This document shows positions 1 through 7,887 of a DNA stretch of 34,169 nucleotides, one piece after another. A model generated the notes under the pieces. That model was not told the origin of the DNA, ran no database searches, and saw only the letters and a list, made by a program, of their open reading frames with translations. Where the stretch lies: NCBI GenBank assembly GCA_021813685.1, contig JAKAJS010000046.1, positions 1 through 34,169 of the forward strand, given 5' to 3'. Position numbers and translations under genes: made by a program. Positions within the stretch are counted from its first letter, which is position 1; each line of letters begins with the position of its first letter. The DNA is from Deltaproteobacteria bacterium (GTDB lineage: Bacteria > Desulfobacterota > Syntrophobacteria > Syntrophobacterales > Syntrophobacteraceae).

Positions 1-949
1 AGCGTACGGCCGAGAGCAGGTTTTCTTCCGCGCTACGGGTGAATGCGGCAAGGAAGCGACTCATTTGTTCGAATATCTGTTTTTCCGCGCGGGAACGTCC
101 GATACGCAGCGGCGCGAAAACAACGGTTGCGGGCCGCAAGGGAAGCTTCCATTCCATCCTGGCCGGGACCGGCGGTGGGAGCCTCTCGCGGCCGGTTCGT
201 TCAAGATTCTCCCCGGCGTGAAAATGGATGCACCGGGCCGCCCGCAGGATTTCATTGCCGTCGGATGGAATCCCGCAAAGCTCTTTTTGGACTCTTGCCC
301 ATTCATCCCGAAAGCGTCGGGGAAGTTCGGAGTTCAGGCGTTGGACCTCCTGTTTGGCCCAGTCGTCGATATCGCGGGCGATTTCCGCGGAGGCATACTT
401 TGCGAAGCGTCGCGCCGCCCGGAACACGGGTGCCCAGCGCGAGCGGCAAAGAATTTCATGGAGGTCCCCGGTAAGCCCCTCCGCCTCAGCGGCCGCGAAC
501 CGACCGGCTGAGGTCGATAGATGTTCTTTTTCCATGGATACGAGGCGCTCGCGGACTTCGAAAAACGACTTTCGCCCGGCTTCGCGGAGCAACCGAAAGT
601 TTTCCGCGACGGCTGCCGTCTTCTTTCCGATCTCTTCCCCGGAAATTTCCCCCGCCATTTGGAGAAACCGCAGCCGGCCCGAGGCCCTTTCCTTGAGAAC
701 CAACGCCTCGTTTGCGACCGAAATCAGCAAAGTCCTTCTCTTCCGGTCCTCCGAAAAATCAGTCGAGCTTTCCTCCTTTGCGCCACTGCCATCCTCCTCG
801 GCAAGCCTCACCAGCAGCAGGCGGCATTGTTCGATTTCCCCTTCATCGGCGCGCCTTTGAAGGTAGCGGGCAAACGTGCGCAGCCCATGGGCGAGGTCCT
901 GCTTTGCACGAGAAAGTGCCCTCGGGTCGAAGCCCGGCTCAATACTCAT
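1..949 (-). CDS. Uncharacterised helical protein, C-terminus beyond the window
   Basis: A minus-strand frame is open from an ATG at 949-947 to the window edge, giving 316 codons without a stop. The translation begins MSIEPGFDPRALSRAKQDLA. It is rich in Glu, Arg, Ala and Leu, with long predicted helices and no obvious signal peptide, membrane segment or nucleotide-binding motif. A run of G residues (GGGGGGA) just before the ATG can act as a ribosome binding site. The reading frame fits the base composition better than the overlapping plus-strand frames, which are compositional shadows. It lies downstream of eno on the same strand, about 165 bp away. I do not recognise the family. A helical, stalk-like or coiled-coil role is all that can be suggested. 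Confidence 0.6.
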   Translation of the reverse strand, partial: MSIEPGFDPRALSRAKQDLAHGLRTFARYLQRRADEGEIEQCRLLLVRLAEEDGSGAKEESSTDFSEDRKRRTLLISVANEALVLKERASGRLRFLQMAGEISGEEIGKKTAAVAENFRLLREAGRKSFFEVRERLVSMEKEHLSTSAGRFAAAEAEGLTGDLHEILCRSRWAPVFRAARRFAKYASAEIARDIDDWAKQEVQRLNSELPRRFRDEWARVQKELCGIPSDGNEILRAARCIHFHAGENLERTGRERLPPPVPARMEWKLPLRPATVVFAPLRIGRSRAEKQIFEQMSRFLAAFTRSAEENLLSAVR

Positions 950-1030
950 TTCCCCCCGTCACCTCGTATCCGGCTTTTTTGTCTATTCACCAGGTTATCT
1001 CCCATTCGTTTCCTTCCGCCCCGCACAACT

Positions 1031-1120
1031 GCCTTGCCCGCCCGCGAAGCAGGCGGGCAACCCGGCAGCGGCGGCACGCCGCCGGGCAATTCGGCAGCGG
1101 CACCACGCCGCCGTTAGCGG
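1031..1120. repeat. GC-rich hairpins and a short direct repeat after eno
   Basis: Between eno and the next minus-strand gene lie two strong hairpins: GCCCGCC (1036-1042) with GGCGGGC (1052-1058), and GCGGCG with CGCCGC around a three-base loop (1068-1082). A unit starting GGCAGCGGC is repeated at 1064 and 1093, 29 bp apart. No T-run follows on either strand, so this is not a classical intrinsic terminator, although it could slow or stop readthrough from eno. It may also be a small dispersed repeat. Confidence 0.5.
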
Positions 1121-2400
1121 CGACCCGCCGCCAGCGGGTTTTCGAAAATCGCAGCCGGCCCCAGTTCGGCCTCGATTTCGAGCAGTCGGTTGTACTTGGC
1201 GATTCTTTCGCTTCTGCAAAGCGATCCCGTCTTGAGCTGTCCTCCGCCCATGGCGACGGCGAAATCGGCCAGAAAGACATCTTCGGTCTCCCCGGAGCGA
1301 TGCGAAATGACGTAGCCCCATCCGGCTTTTCTGCACAGCTCGATCGCCTCGATCGTCTCGGTAACGGTCCCGATCTGGTTCAGCTTGATCAAAACCGCAT
1401 TGGTGCACTTTTCCCGGATGCCTCGCTCGATGAAACGCGTATTGGTCACGTACATGTCGTCTCCGACCACCTGGACTTTGTCTCCGAGAGCGGCCGTATG
1501 CGCCGTAAAGCCTTCCCAGTCGTTTTCCGCCAGTCCGTCTTCGAGGGACACGATCGGATATTTTCCGATCCAGCTCTTGTAAAGTTCGGTCATCTCGGCG
1601 CTCGTCCTCTTTCCCTGGCCCGATTTTTTGAGGTCGTAGACGCCGGCCTCATAGAAGGAACTCGCGGCCGGATCGAGCGCAATGGAGATGTCTTTTCCGG
1701 GCCGGTAGCCTGCCGCTTCGATCGCCTCCAGGATAACCTCGCAGGCCTCTTCATTGCTTTTGAGGTTCGGGGCGAACCCGCCCTCGTCGCCCACGTTGGT
1801 GGAGTAGCCCCTCTTTTTCAGAATCTTTTTGAGCGCATGAAAGGTTTCGGCGGCGAACCTCAGTGCTTCCCTGAAGTTGGGCGCCCCGCCGGGCATGATC
1901 ATGAATTCCTGGAAATCGACGGAGTTGTCCGCATGTTTGCCCCCGTTTATGACATTCATCATCGGGACCGGGATTGTCGGGCGCGCGTTTTGTCCAAAAG
2001 AGGCATAAAGAGGGCGTCCCGAGGTCAGGGCCGCAGCCCTTGCCACAGCCATGGAGACGCCCACGGTGGCGTTTGCGCCGAGGTTGCTCTTGTTCGGCGT
2101 CCCGTCGAGCGTTATCAGGATCGAATCGATTTCGGCCTGCTCTGCGGGGTTTTTCCCTCGAAGCGCCGGAGCGATTATTCGTTCGACGTTTCCTGCAGCT
2201 TTCAAGACCCCTTTGCCTTCATAGCGTTTGGCATCCCCGTCGCGCAGTTCTATCGCCTCATTTTCCCCGGTCGAAGCCCCCGAGGGCACCGAGGCCGTCG
2301 CCACTGCTCCATTTTCCAAAGCGACGGAAACCCTGAGAGTAGGGTTGCCCCTGGAGTCGAGAATTTCAAGCGCTCGAACATCGGCAATTTTTGCATTCAT
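1114..2400 (-). CDS. eno: Enolase
   Basis: This is the glycolytic/gluconeogenic enzyme that interconverts 2-phosphoglycerate and phosphoenolpyruvate. The 428-aa protein has the usual family length. It begins [20 protein letters not shown] and carries the family signatures [13 protein letters not shown], the metal-site [23 protein letters not shown], and the active-site SHRSGETED and GGGQLKTGS segments. The ATG at 2400 was chosen because AGGAGGAG lies 5-6 bases upstream and the N-terminus aligns with enolases. The same frame stays open further upstream, but that stretch is leader RNA. Enolase is a classical target of fluoride inhibition (with Mg and phosphate). That fits the fluoride riboswitch and terminator in its own 5' leader, so expression should rise when fluoride is present. 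Confidence 0.97.
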   Translation of the reverse strand: MNAKIADVRALEILDSRGNPTLRVSVALENGAVATASVPSGASTGENEAIELRDGDAKRYEGKGVLKAAGNVERIIAPALRGKNPAEQAEIDSILITLDGTPNKSNLGANATVGVSMAVARAAALTSGRPLYASFGQNARPTIPVPMMNVINGGKHADNSVDFQEFMIMPGGAPNFREALRFAAETFHALKKILKKRGYSTNVGDEGGFAPNLKSNEEACEVILEAIEAAGYRPGKDISIALDPAASSFYEAGVYDLKKSGQGKRTSAEMTELYKSWIGKYPIVSLEDGLAENDWEGFTAHTAALGDKVQVVGDDMYVTNTRFIERGIREKCTNAVLIKLNQIGTVTETIEAIELCRKAGWGYVISHRSGETEDVFLADFAVAMGGGQLKTGSLCRSERIAKYNRLLEIEAELGPAAIFENPLAAGRR

Positions 2401-2421
2401 TGGCTCTCCTCCTGAAAATAG

Positions 2422-2452
2422 AAAAAGCTCCTGCGGACCTTCCACAGAAGCT
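2422..2452 (-). terminator. Riboswitch-controlled terminator in the eno leader
   Basis: On the minus strand a 12-bp stem with two G-U pairs (AGCTTCTGTGGA with TCCGCAGGAGCT), closed by a 3-base loop, is followed directly by TTTTTC. It lies between the fluoride aptamer and the eno ribosome binding site. The 5' arm segment CTTCTGTGG occurs a second time upstream (plus-strand 2481-2489). That copy can pair with the same 3' arm through nine base pairs, so it is a ready-made antiterminator. Confidence 0.85.
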
Positions 2453-2501
2453 CGGAACAACCCGGTCCCGCCACGCGCTCCCACAGAAGGACACTGCCTT
2501 C

Positions 2502-2548
2502 GGTAGGAGTCATCAACCCTTGCGGGCAACCCGGCGGACCCCATCGCC
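2502..2548 (-). promoter_or_regulatory. Fluoride riboswitch (crcB motif) upstream of eno
   Basis: Read on the minus strand, the element starts GGCGATGGGGTCCGCC and ends TTGATGACTCCTACC. The pseudoknot GGCG/CGCC forms. P1 forms as GGGGTC/GACTCC with one G-U pair. P2 is GCCC-GCAA-GGGT with a GNRA loop. The ion-site bases matching A6-U7-G8 and the UGAUGAC-UCCUAC strand are present. The junction before P2 lacks the usual A-run, which is slightly atypical. It sits about 10 nt after the predicted transcription start and is followed by an intrinsic terminator before eno. Confidence 0.9.
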
Positions 2549-2564
2549 AAAACAATCAGCCTTT

Positions 2565-2593
2565 AAAATACAACTTCGACCAGGAGCGGGCAA
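2565..2593 (-). promoter_or_regulatory. Predicted eno promoter
   Basis: On the minus strand, TTGCCC (2593-2588) and TATTTT (2570-2565) are separated by 17 bp. This sigma70-like promoter would start transcription near 2558, about 10 nt before the fluoride aptamer. It lies within the short divergent region shared with the MutS-like operon. Confidence 0.5.
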
Positions 2594-2627
2594 CCTTTCT
2601 TTTAGCCGGACCGGCAGGAACGCAGGG

Positions 2628-2656
2628 TTGACGGGGCGGGATAAAACGTATTATAG
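2628..2656 (+). promoter_or_regulatory. Predicted promoter of the MutS-like operon
   Basis: TTGACG (2628-2633) is followed after 17 bp by TTATAG (2651-2656), with TATTAT as an overlapping alternative. A start near 2663 would place the aptamer almost at the 5' end of the transcript, as for the other three riboswitches here. Confidence 0.55.
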
Positions 2657-2665
2657 AAACTGTGA

Positions 2666-2715
2666 TGGTGATGGAGTCCACCAGAGAATGCCTTTCGCAG
2701 GCTGATGACTCCTGT
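2666..2715 (+). promoter_or_regulatory. Fluoride riboswitch (crcB motif) upstream of the MutS-like operon
   Basis: The element contains GGTGATGGAGTCCACC and GGCTGATGACTCCTG. The pseudoknot GGTG/CACC is perfect, P1 is GGAGTC/GACTCC, and P2 is GCC-TTTCGCA-GGC. The conserved A-U-G after the first pseudoknot strand and the UGAUG before the P1 3' strand match the known fluoride-binding core. It is followed by an antiterminator/terminator pair and the first MutS-like gene. Confidence 0.95.
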
Positions 2716-2757
2716 CGGGATGAATGCCTTCCGGCGGGAAGTCTTGCGAGCATGCCA

Positions 2758-2793
2758 AGCTCCTGCCGTAATTGTACCGGAAGGGGCTTTTTT
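2758..2793 (+). terminator. Terminator/antiterminator switch before the first MutS-like gene
   Basis: AGCTCCTGCCG (2758-2768) pairs with CGGAAGGGGCT (2778-2788) with one wobble and one mismatch, and TTTTTT follows. The upstream segment CCTTCCGG (2727-2734) can instead pair perfectly with CCGGAAGG (2777-2784), destroying the terminator. The ATG of the gene begins immediately after the T-run, and its ribosome binding site AAGGGG lies within the terminator's 3' arm. The hairpin can therefore block both transcription and translation. Confidence 0.88.
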
Positions 2794-4323
2794 ATGGATA
2801 AGAGCATTCTCTTTGGCCAAACGACTGGTTTTACGCAGAATGAAACGCTGGATGCGCCGCCATTTTTTGCCGATCTCCACCTCGATCGCGTGGTCGAGGC
2901 CATAACGGCAGGCCGAGACGAGTATGCCCTGAAGCCTTTTTTCTACGCTTCCCTCCAAGACGTCGATTCCATAGCGTATAGACACGAAGTATTCCAGGAC
3001 CTGGAAGACAAGAGTACCTTCGAAAACATACAAGCATTTTCCGAAAAGATGCGGACGGCGCGCGGCTATATTCGGTTTGCAGAAAAGTTCTATTACAAAC
3101 GCCAGAAGCAAAGATATTTTTTGGATGCGGTGGAAATTTACTGCGATGCTGTGATCCGCCTTTTACAGGACTTGTCCCGAGCCGATCTGAAATCGCGCGG
3201 CCTTTCATCTTTTCGAGAATACCTGGCGGGCCGTGTCGAATCGGAGGATTTTAGAGCTCTTGCCGCGCAAACGAAACAACTCGAGACGGATATTGCTTCG
3301 GTGAGATATTGCATGCACATTGAGGGGGGGTGCGTTCGTGTCAATAAGTATGATTCCGAAATCGATTACAGCTCGGAAGTGGAAAAGACTTTCGATAAAT
3401 TCAGGCAGGAGACGGCAAGAACCTACCGGACCAATTTTCACGACCTTCCCGAGATGAACCATGTGGAGGCGGGGGTGCTGGACCTTGTGGCCAAATGGCA
3501 CCCGGAGCTCTTTTCGACTCTCGAAGACTACTGCGCAAAAAACAGTGGTTTCCTGGACCAGACGATAGCCCGATTCGACCGCGAAGTTCAGTTCTATCTC
3601 GCATGCCTGGAGCATGTGGGGGTGTTCGAAAAGAAGGGGCTCCGGTTCTGCTACCCGCGCATCCGTTCGGAACCCGGGGACCTTTTTGTGCAGGAAGGCT
3701 TCGACCTGGCCCTTGCCCATAAACTGGTCACCGAAGGGGCCGCGGTCATCTGCAACGATTTCAGCCTCAAGGACGAGGAACGTATCTTTGTCGTCTCGGG
3801 CCCCAACCAGGGAGGCAAAACGACCTTTGCCCGCATGTTCGGCCAGCTCCATTACCTGGGCGCTCTCGGTTGCCCGGTTCCCGGCAGGGAAGCGGCCCTG
3901 TACCTGTTCGACCGGATCTTCACTCATTTTGAAAAGGAGGAAGATATCCGCACCCTCAGGGGCAAGCTCGAAGACGACCTGGTAAGAATCCACGCCATTT
4001 TGGAAAGAGCCACCGCGCGCAGCATCGTCATCATGAACGAGATATTCACCTCCACCACGTTGAGCGACGCGACATTTCTGAGCAAAATGATCATGGAGAG
4101 GATCGTGCGATTGGACGCTCTGTGTGTCTGGGTGACATTCATCGATGAACTCGCCTCCTACAGCGAAAAAACCGTCAGTATGGTCAGTACGGTGGTCAGG
4201 GAAAACCCGGCGCTGCGGACCTTCAAGGTCGTAAGGAGCCGCGCCGACGGACTCGCCTATGCCATGTCCCTTGCCGAAAAACACCGCGTCACCTACGGGT
4301 GGCTGGTGGACAGGATACGTTGA
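2794..4323 (+). CDS. MutS-family ATPase lacking the mismatch-recognition domain (first of a pair)
   Basis: A 509-aa protein whose C-terminal half is a MutS-type ABC ATPase. The Walker A motif is GPNQGGKT (residues 336-343) and the Walker B-like strand is SIVIMNEIF (410-418), with Asn-Glu where MutS has Asp-Glu. The N-terminal 300 residues are helical, resembling the MutS core/lever helices. The N-terminal mismatch-binding domain is absent, and there is no C-terminal Smr domain as in MutS2. The start at 2794 (MDKSILFG) was chosen because it lies just after the riboswitch terminator with AAGGGG upstream. The open frame extends to 2662, but that stretch is the aptamer itself. Its stop overlaps the next start (TGATG), so the two ATPases are translationally coupled and may form a heterodimer. 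The function is unknown. The fluoride riboswitch points to a stress role, not general mismatch repair. Confidence 0.9.
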   Translation: MDKSILFGQTTGFTQNETLDAPPFFADLHLDRVVEAITAGRDEYALKPFFYASLQDVDSIAYRHEVFQDLEDKSTFENIQAFSEKMRTARGYIRFAEKFYYKRQKQRYFLDAVEIYCDAVIRLLQDLSRADLKSRGLSSFREYLAGRVESEDFRALAAQTKQLETDIASVRYCMHIEGGCVRVNKYDSEIDYSSEVEKTFDKFRQETARTYRTNFHDLPEMNHVEAGVLDLVAKWHPELFSTLEDYCAKNSGFLDQTIARFDREVQFYLACLEHVGVFEKKGLRFCYPRIRSEPGDLFVQEGFDLALAHKLVTEGAAVICNDFSLKDEERIFVVSGPNQGGKTTFARMFGQLHYLGALGCPVPGREAALYLFDRIFTHFEKEEDIRTLRGKLEDDLVRIHAILERATARSIVIMNEIFTSTTLSDATFLSKMIMERIVRLDALCVWVTFIDELASYSEKTVSMVSTVVRENPALRTFKVVRSRADGLAYAMSLAEKHRVTYGWLVDRIR

Positions 4324-5840
4324 TGAAGGTGTATCTCATGTATCGCGACCGGGACTTCGACCCGGGGTGCGCCCCTCCGCCGAACGCGATGGAGCTGATC
4401 CAGGACCTGGAGTTGTCCACCTTGTTCGATGCCATGGCGATGGGCGACCCCTTTTTGCTCGAAGTCGCAAGAAAGGCCGTTTTGACGAGCTTGAAAGACG
4501 AACCCGAAATCCTGTATCGTCAGCATGTGTTGAGGGACTGCCTGGACCATTCTTCGACGTTGCGGGAGCTCTACGGCCTGGCGGTGGAAACGATCGAGAA
4601 CAAAAAAAAGCATTGGTGGGGATTTGCGGGCAGATCTCCCGACTCGATCCTCTACAGCGCAAGGGAGCTGATGGACATGTTTGCGGCAAGCCTCAAAAAA
4701 TTGCGCAAAATAGCCGATGACCATGCGCAAGAATTTCAGTCCGAGGGCTTTTCGAGGTTTTTTTCCATGCTCGAACGCGAACTCGATGACGACTATCTCT
4801 CAAAAATCGGGGAGCATTTACAGGAGCTGAAATTTCGACACGGGGTTCTGATAAGCGCCGGGCTGGGAACGGGAAACAAAGGCACGGGCTACACTCTTCG
4901 AAAACCGCGCGACAGGGGGCGGGGCTGGTTCCGGCGGGTGTTTGCGAAGCCGAGCGGTTATACGTATTGCATAAGCGATCGCGATGAGGCCGGCGCACGG
5001 GCCCTGGCGGATTTGAGGGCGAGGGGGATGAATTTTGTGGCCGATGCTCTTGCCCGCTCGGCCGATCACATTCTTGGCTTTTTTCAGGCGCTTCGAACCG
5101 AACTTGCCTTCTACGCGGCGTGTGTGAACCTCCACGAGCGCCTTGCAGCGAAAGGCGAGCCCGTAAGCTTTCCCGTCCCTTTCCCGTCCGGCGCCCGCGT
5201 CCATTCCTTTACGGGGCTCTACGACGTGTGCCTCACGCTTACCCTGGAGCAAAGGGTTGTTGGAAACGATTTGAACGCCGACGGGAAAGACCTTGCGATC
5301 ATTACCGGCGCCAACCGCGGCGGGAAATCTACTTTTTTGCGAAGCATCGGGGTGGCGCAGTTGCTGATGCAATGCGGCCTGTTTGCGCCCGCCGAGGCGT
5401 TTTCCTCCAATATCTGTCAGGGGCTTTTCACCCATTACAAGAGGGAGGAGGACAACAGTATGAAAAGCGGCAAATTCGACGAAGAGCTGGGCAGAATGAG
5501 CGATATCGCAGACAATGCAACGCCGCAGGCCCTTGTGTTGTTCAATGAATCCTTTGCCGCAACGAATGAACGGGAAGGTTCGGAGATCGCCGGGCAAATC
5601 ACAAGAGCGCTTTTGGAAAAGCGCATCAAGGTCTTCTACGTGACTCATCTGTATGAATTCGCCGGCAGGTTTTGCGAGCAAAAACCGGAAAACGCGATTT
5701 TTCTTCGGGCCGAAAGAGAAAAGGGCGGAGAGCGCACCTTCAGGATTGTCGAAGGCGAACCGGAAACGACCAGCTACGGTCAGGATTTGTATGACACGAT
5801 TTTTGGGGAGGAAAGATGGGAAAACAAGAGCGCGCAATGA
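4323..5840 (+). CDS. MutS-family ATPase lacking the mismatch-recognition domain (second of a pair)
   Basis: A 505-aa paralogue-like partner of the preceding gene, starting at the ATG inside the TGATG overlap. The Walker A motif is GANRGGKS (residues 329-336). The Walker B region is LVLFNESFAATN (404-415), which again has Asn-Glu and the MutS-like signature that follows. The N-terminal 300 residues are mostly helical with no recognisable DNA-mismatch domain. MutS proteins work as dimers with composite ATP sites, so a heterodimer with the upstream protein is likely (inference). It is the second gene of the fluoride-riboswitch operon and overlaps the MFS gene by 25 bp. The substrate is unknown. 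Confidence 0.9.
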   Translation: MKVYLMYRDRDFDPGCAPPPNAMELIQDLELSTLFDAMAMGDPFLLEVARKAVLTSLKDEPEILYRQHVLRDCLDHSSTLRELYGLAVETIENKKKHWWGFAGRSPDSILYSARELMDMFAASLKKLRKIADDHAQEFQSEGFSRFFSMLERELDDDYLSKIGEHLQELKFRHGVLISAGLGTGNKGTGYTLRKPRDRGRGWFRRVFAKPSGYTYCISDRDEAGARALADLRARGMNFVADALARSADHILGFFQALRTELAFYAACVNLHERLAAKGEPVSFPVPFPSGARVHSFTGLYDVCLTLTLEQRVVGNDLNADGKDLAIITGANRGGKSTFLRSIGVAQLLMQCGLFAPAEAFSSNICQGLFTHYKREEDNSMKSGKFDEELGRMSDIADNATPQALVLFNESFAATNEREGSEIAGQITRALLEKRIKVFYVTHLYEFAGRFCEQKPENAIFLRAEREKGGERTFRIVEGEPETTSYGQDLYDTIFGEERWENKSAQ

Positions 5841-7024
5841 ACCGGGGCGCCGAGAAAGCACAAGCGACCGGTGTCCGCTCGGCCATGGTGTTCATCGTGT
5901 TGATCGGAGTGGTCAGCTTTTTTGCGGACATGACCTACGAGGGCGCCCGGAGCATCACGGGGCAGTTCCTGGCGACCCTGGGGGCGAGCGGGGCGGTCGT
6001 CGGGTTCGTTGCGGGGTTTGGAGAACTTGCCGGGTATGCCATACGTCTGGTGTCCGGGCTCGCTACCGACCGGACCCGAAGATACTGGACCATTACGATT
6101 GGCGGGTACCTTATAAACCTTGGCGCCGTACCGCTTCTTGCTCTGGCCGGCAGGTGGGAAATTGCCGCGGGCCTCATGATCGCCGAGCGGATAGGGAAGG
6201 GCATCCGAAATCCGGTCCGGGACGCCATGCTCTCCCACGCCTCCTCGGAGGTGGGAAGGGGCTGGGGCTTCGGGCTCCACCAGGCTATGGATTCGACCGG
6301 AGCGATGATCGGGCCTCTGATCGTCGCCGCCGTGCTCTACTTCAAGGGAACCTATAATTCCGGCTTCGCCCTTCTGTTGATACCCGCCGCCATGGCGGTA
6401 GCGGTGCTCGTTTCAGCCATGTTTCTCTATCCGCATCCGGAGGATCTCGAAATCTCCCTTCCCGAACTGGAAACCGGGGGGTTTCCGAAGATATACTGGC
6501 TCTATCTAGCGGGAATGGCCCTGGTGGCCGCCGGGTATGCCGATTTTGCCCTTATCGGCTACCACTTCGAGAAAGGCCTGGTCGTCTCGACCCACTGGAT
6601 TCCGGTTTTCTATTCGGTGGCCATGGGCGTCGAAGCGATTTGCGCACTCGCGCTCGGCCGCCTGTTCGACAGGATCGGCCTTCGGGTTATTATCCTTGCG
6701 GTGTTGGTCTCCTCGGTTTTCGCCCCCCTCGTTTTTCTGGGGGGATTTGGCGCGAGTCTTTTGGGCATGGCGCTCTGGGGGCTGGGAACGGGCGCTCATG
6801 AATCGGTGATGCGGGCGGCGGTTGCGTCCATGTCGCCCCGCGACAGGCGGGCGACCGCGTACGGGATCTTCAATATGGGCTTCGGGGTATTCTGGTTTCT
6901 GGGCAGCTTCGTGATGGGCGTGCTCTACGATATCTCCATATCGTGGCTGGTCGTTTTTTCCATGGCATGCCAGTTCGCATCGGCGCCCCTGTTTTTCGCG
7001 GTTACGAGAAAATCCGAACCATGA
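5816..7024 (+). CDS. Major facilitator superfamily transporter
   Basis: A 402-aa inner-membrane protein with about 12 hydrophobic segments. The loop after the second segment carries GLATDRTRR, matching MFS motif A (GxLaDrxGrr), and the second half has a related GRLFDRIGLR loop. The start at 5816 overlaps the previous gene but has a strong GGGGAGG ribosome binding site. An ATG at 5837, overlapping the upstream stop, is an alternative with a weaker site. The substrate cannot be read from the sequence. Its place in a fluoride-controlled operon suggests export of a toxic or accumulated metabolite, or of an ion, but that is inference. Confidence 0.9.
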   Translation: MGKQERAMNRGAEKAQATGVRSAMVFIVLIGVVSFFADMTYEGARSITGQFLATLGASGAVVGFVAGFGELAGYAIRLVSGLATDRTRRYWTITIGGYLINLGAVPLLALAGRWEIAAGLMIAERIGKGIRNPVRDAMLSHASSEVGRGWGFGLHQAMDSTGAMIGPLIVAAVLYFKGTYNSGFALLLIPAAMAVAVLVSAMFLYPHPEDLEISLPELETGGFPKIYWLYLAGMALVAAGYADFALIGYHFEKGLVVSTHWIPVFYSVAMGVEAICALALGRLFDRIGLRVIILAVLVSSVFAPLVFLGGFGASLLGMALWGLGTGAHESVMRAAVASMSPRDRRATAYGIFNMGFGVFWFLGSFVMGVLYDISISWLVVFSMACQFASAPLFFAVTRKSEP

Positions 7025-7035
7025 GGTAAGAGACG

Positions 7036-7887
7036 ATGAAAATCTATTTCTTCGGCGACATTCACGGAAACGAGTACGCCCTGGAGGCATGCCTCCAGCA
7101 CGCGGCACAAATCAAACCCGACGAGATCTACTGCCTGGGAGACCTTGTGGGCTGGCTTCCGTTCGGAGATCGCACCCTGGCCCGAATGCGGCTTCTGGGG
7201 TTTCCAACCGTTGCCGGAAATCACGACATGATGGTTGCAGGCCTTTTCAAGGACCACCCGCAGCAGCTCGATCGCATGCAGGCGACGGCGTATAACGCAG
7301 GGTTACTCTCTGCGATTCCGGGTGCCGTGGAATTTCTTCGAAGCCTGCCGCTTTTCCTGGAAAGAGAAAATTTTTTCATAACCCATAACAACCCGTTTCT
7401 CCTTCCCGCGCAGGGGGAGGTGCCTGCGATCGAATGCTTCGAGTACCTCACGGAAGCCGTTCTCGAGGCCTCTCTGTCCGAGTGGAGCAATTTTCCGAAA
7501 CAGGTGATTTTCAGCGGTCACGATCATGTGCCGGCGATTTATGAACTGCCCGCCGGCGCGAGTTCTCCTCCCGAACTCGGGGAGATCAAGGTCCACAGGC
7601 CTCCCGCCGGCCAGGGGCTTACCCTCCGGCTTCATCTGAGTTCCCGGTACTGGGTGAAGGCAGGGAGTCTCGCCATGAATCGCGATTCGGTACCGATGGC
7701 CAATTCTGTTCTCTACGATACCGTCGAGGAGACAATCACTTTATTCCGCCTGCCGTTTCCAGCCGTACGGCTCGGCCGCGAACTCCAGTCCCACTTCTTC
7801 GCGCCCAATCTTACGGCCGTAAGAAACTATATCGGCCTTCTGGACGAATACGGGGGCGACGACCGGGTCCGAAATGGAGCCAAATGA
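7036..7887 (+). CDS. Calcineurin-like metallophosphoesterase
   Basis: A 283-aa protein with the full set of metallophosphoesterase motifs: GDIHGN (residues 7-12), GDLVG (35-39), GNHD (61-64), a THNN histidine (around 117) and GHDH (161-164). These residues bind a dinuclear metal centre that hydrolyses phosphoesters. The compact form resembles the YfcE/diadenosine-tetraphosphatase-like group. GAGGTAAGAG precedes the ATG. It follows the MFS gene by 11 bp and overlaps the next gene by 14 bp, so it belongs to the fluoride-controlled operon. Fluoride and metal-fluoride complexes inhibit many phosphoryl-transfer enzymes, so extra phosphoesterase capacity would make sense. The substrate is unknown. 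Confidence 0.9.
   Translation: MKIYFFGDIHGNEYALEACLQHAAQIKPDEIYCLGDLVGWLPFGDRTLARMRLLGFPTVAGNHDMMVAGLFKDHPQQLDRMQATAYNAGLLSAIPGAVEFLRSLPLFLERENFFITHNNPFLLPAQGEVPAIECFEYLTEAVLEASLSEWSNFPKQVIFSGHDHVPAIYELPAGASSPPELGEIKVHRPPAGQGLTLRLHLSSRYWVKAGSLAMNRDSVPMANSVLYDTVEETITLFRLPFPAVRLGRELQSHFFAPNLTAVRNYIGLLDEYGGDDRVRNGAK

Noticed and set aside
712..2415. Long plus-strand open frame opposite eno
   Set aside because: It is antisense to a clear enolase gene, lacks family motifs and is explained by GC-rich third positions.
2662..2793. Upstream in-frame start for the first MutS-like protein
   Set aside because: These codons overlap the fluoride aptamer and terminator and would not encode a MutS-like segment.
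3205..4284. 359-residue minus-strand frame opposite the first MutS-like gene
   Set aside because: It is antisense to a gene with Walker motifs and has no recognisable features of its own.
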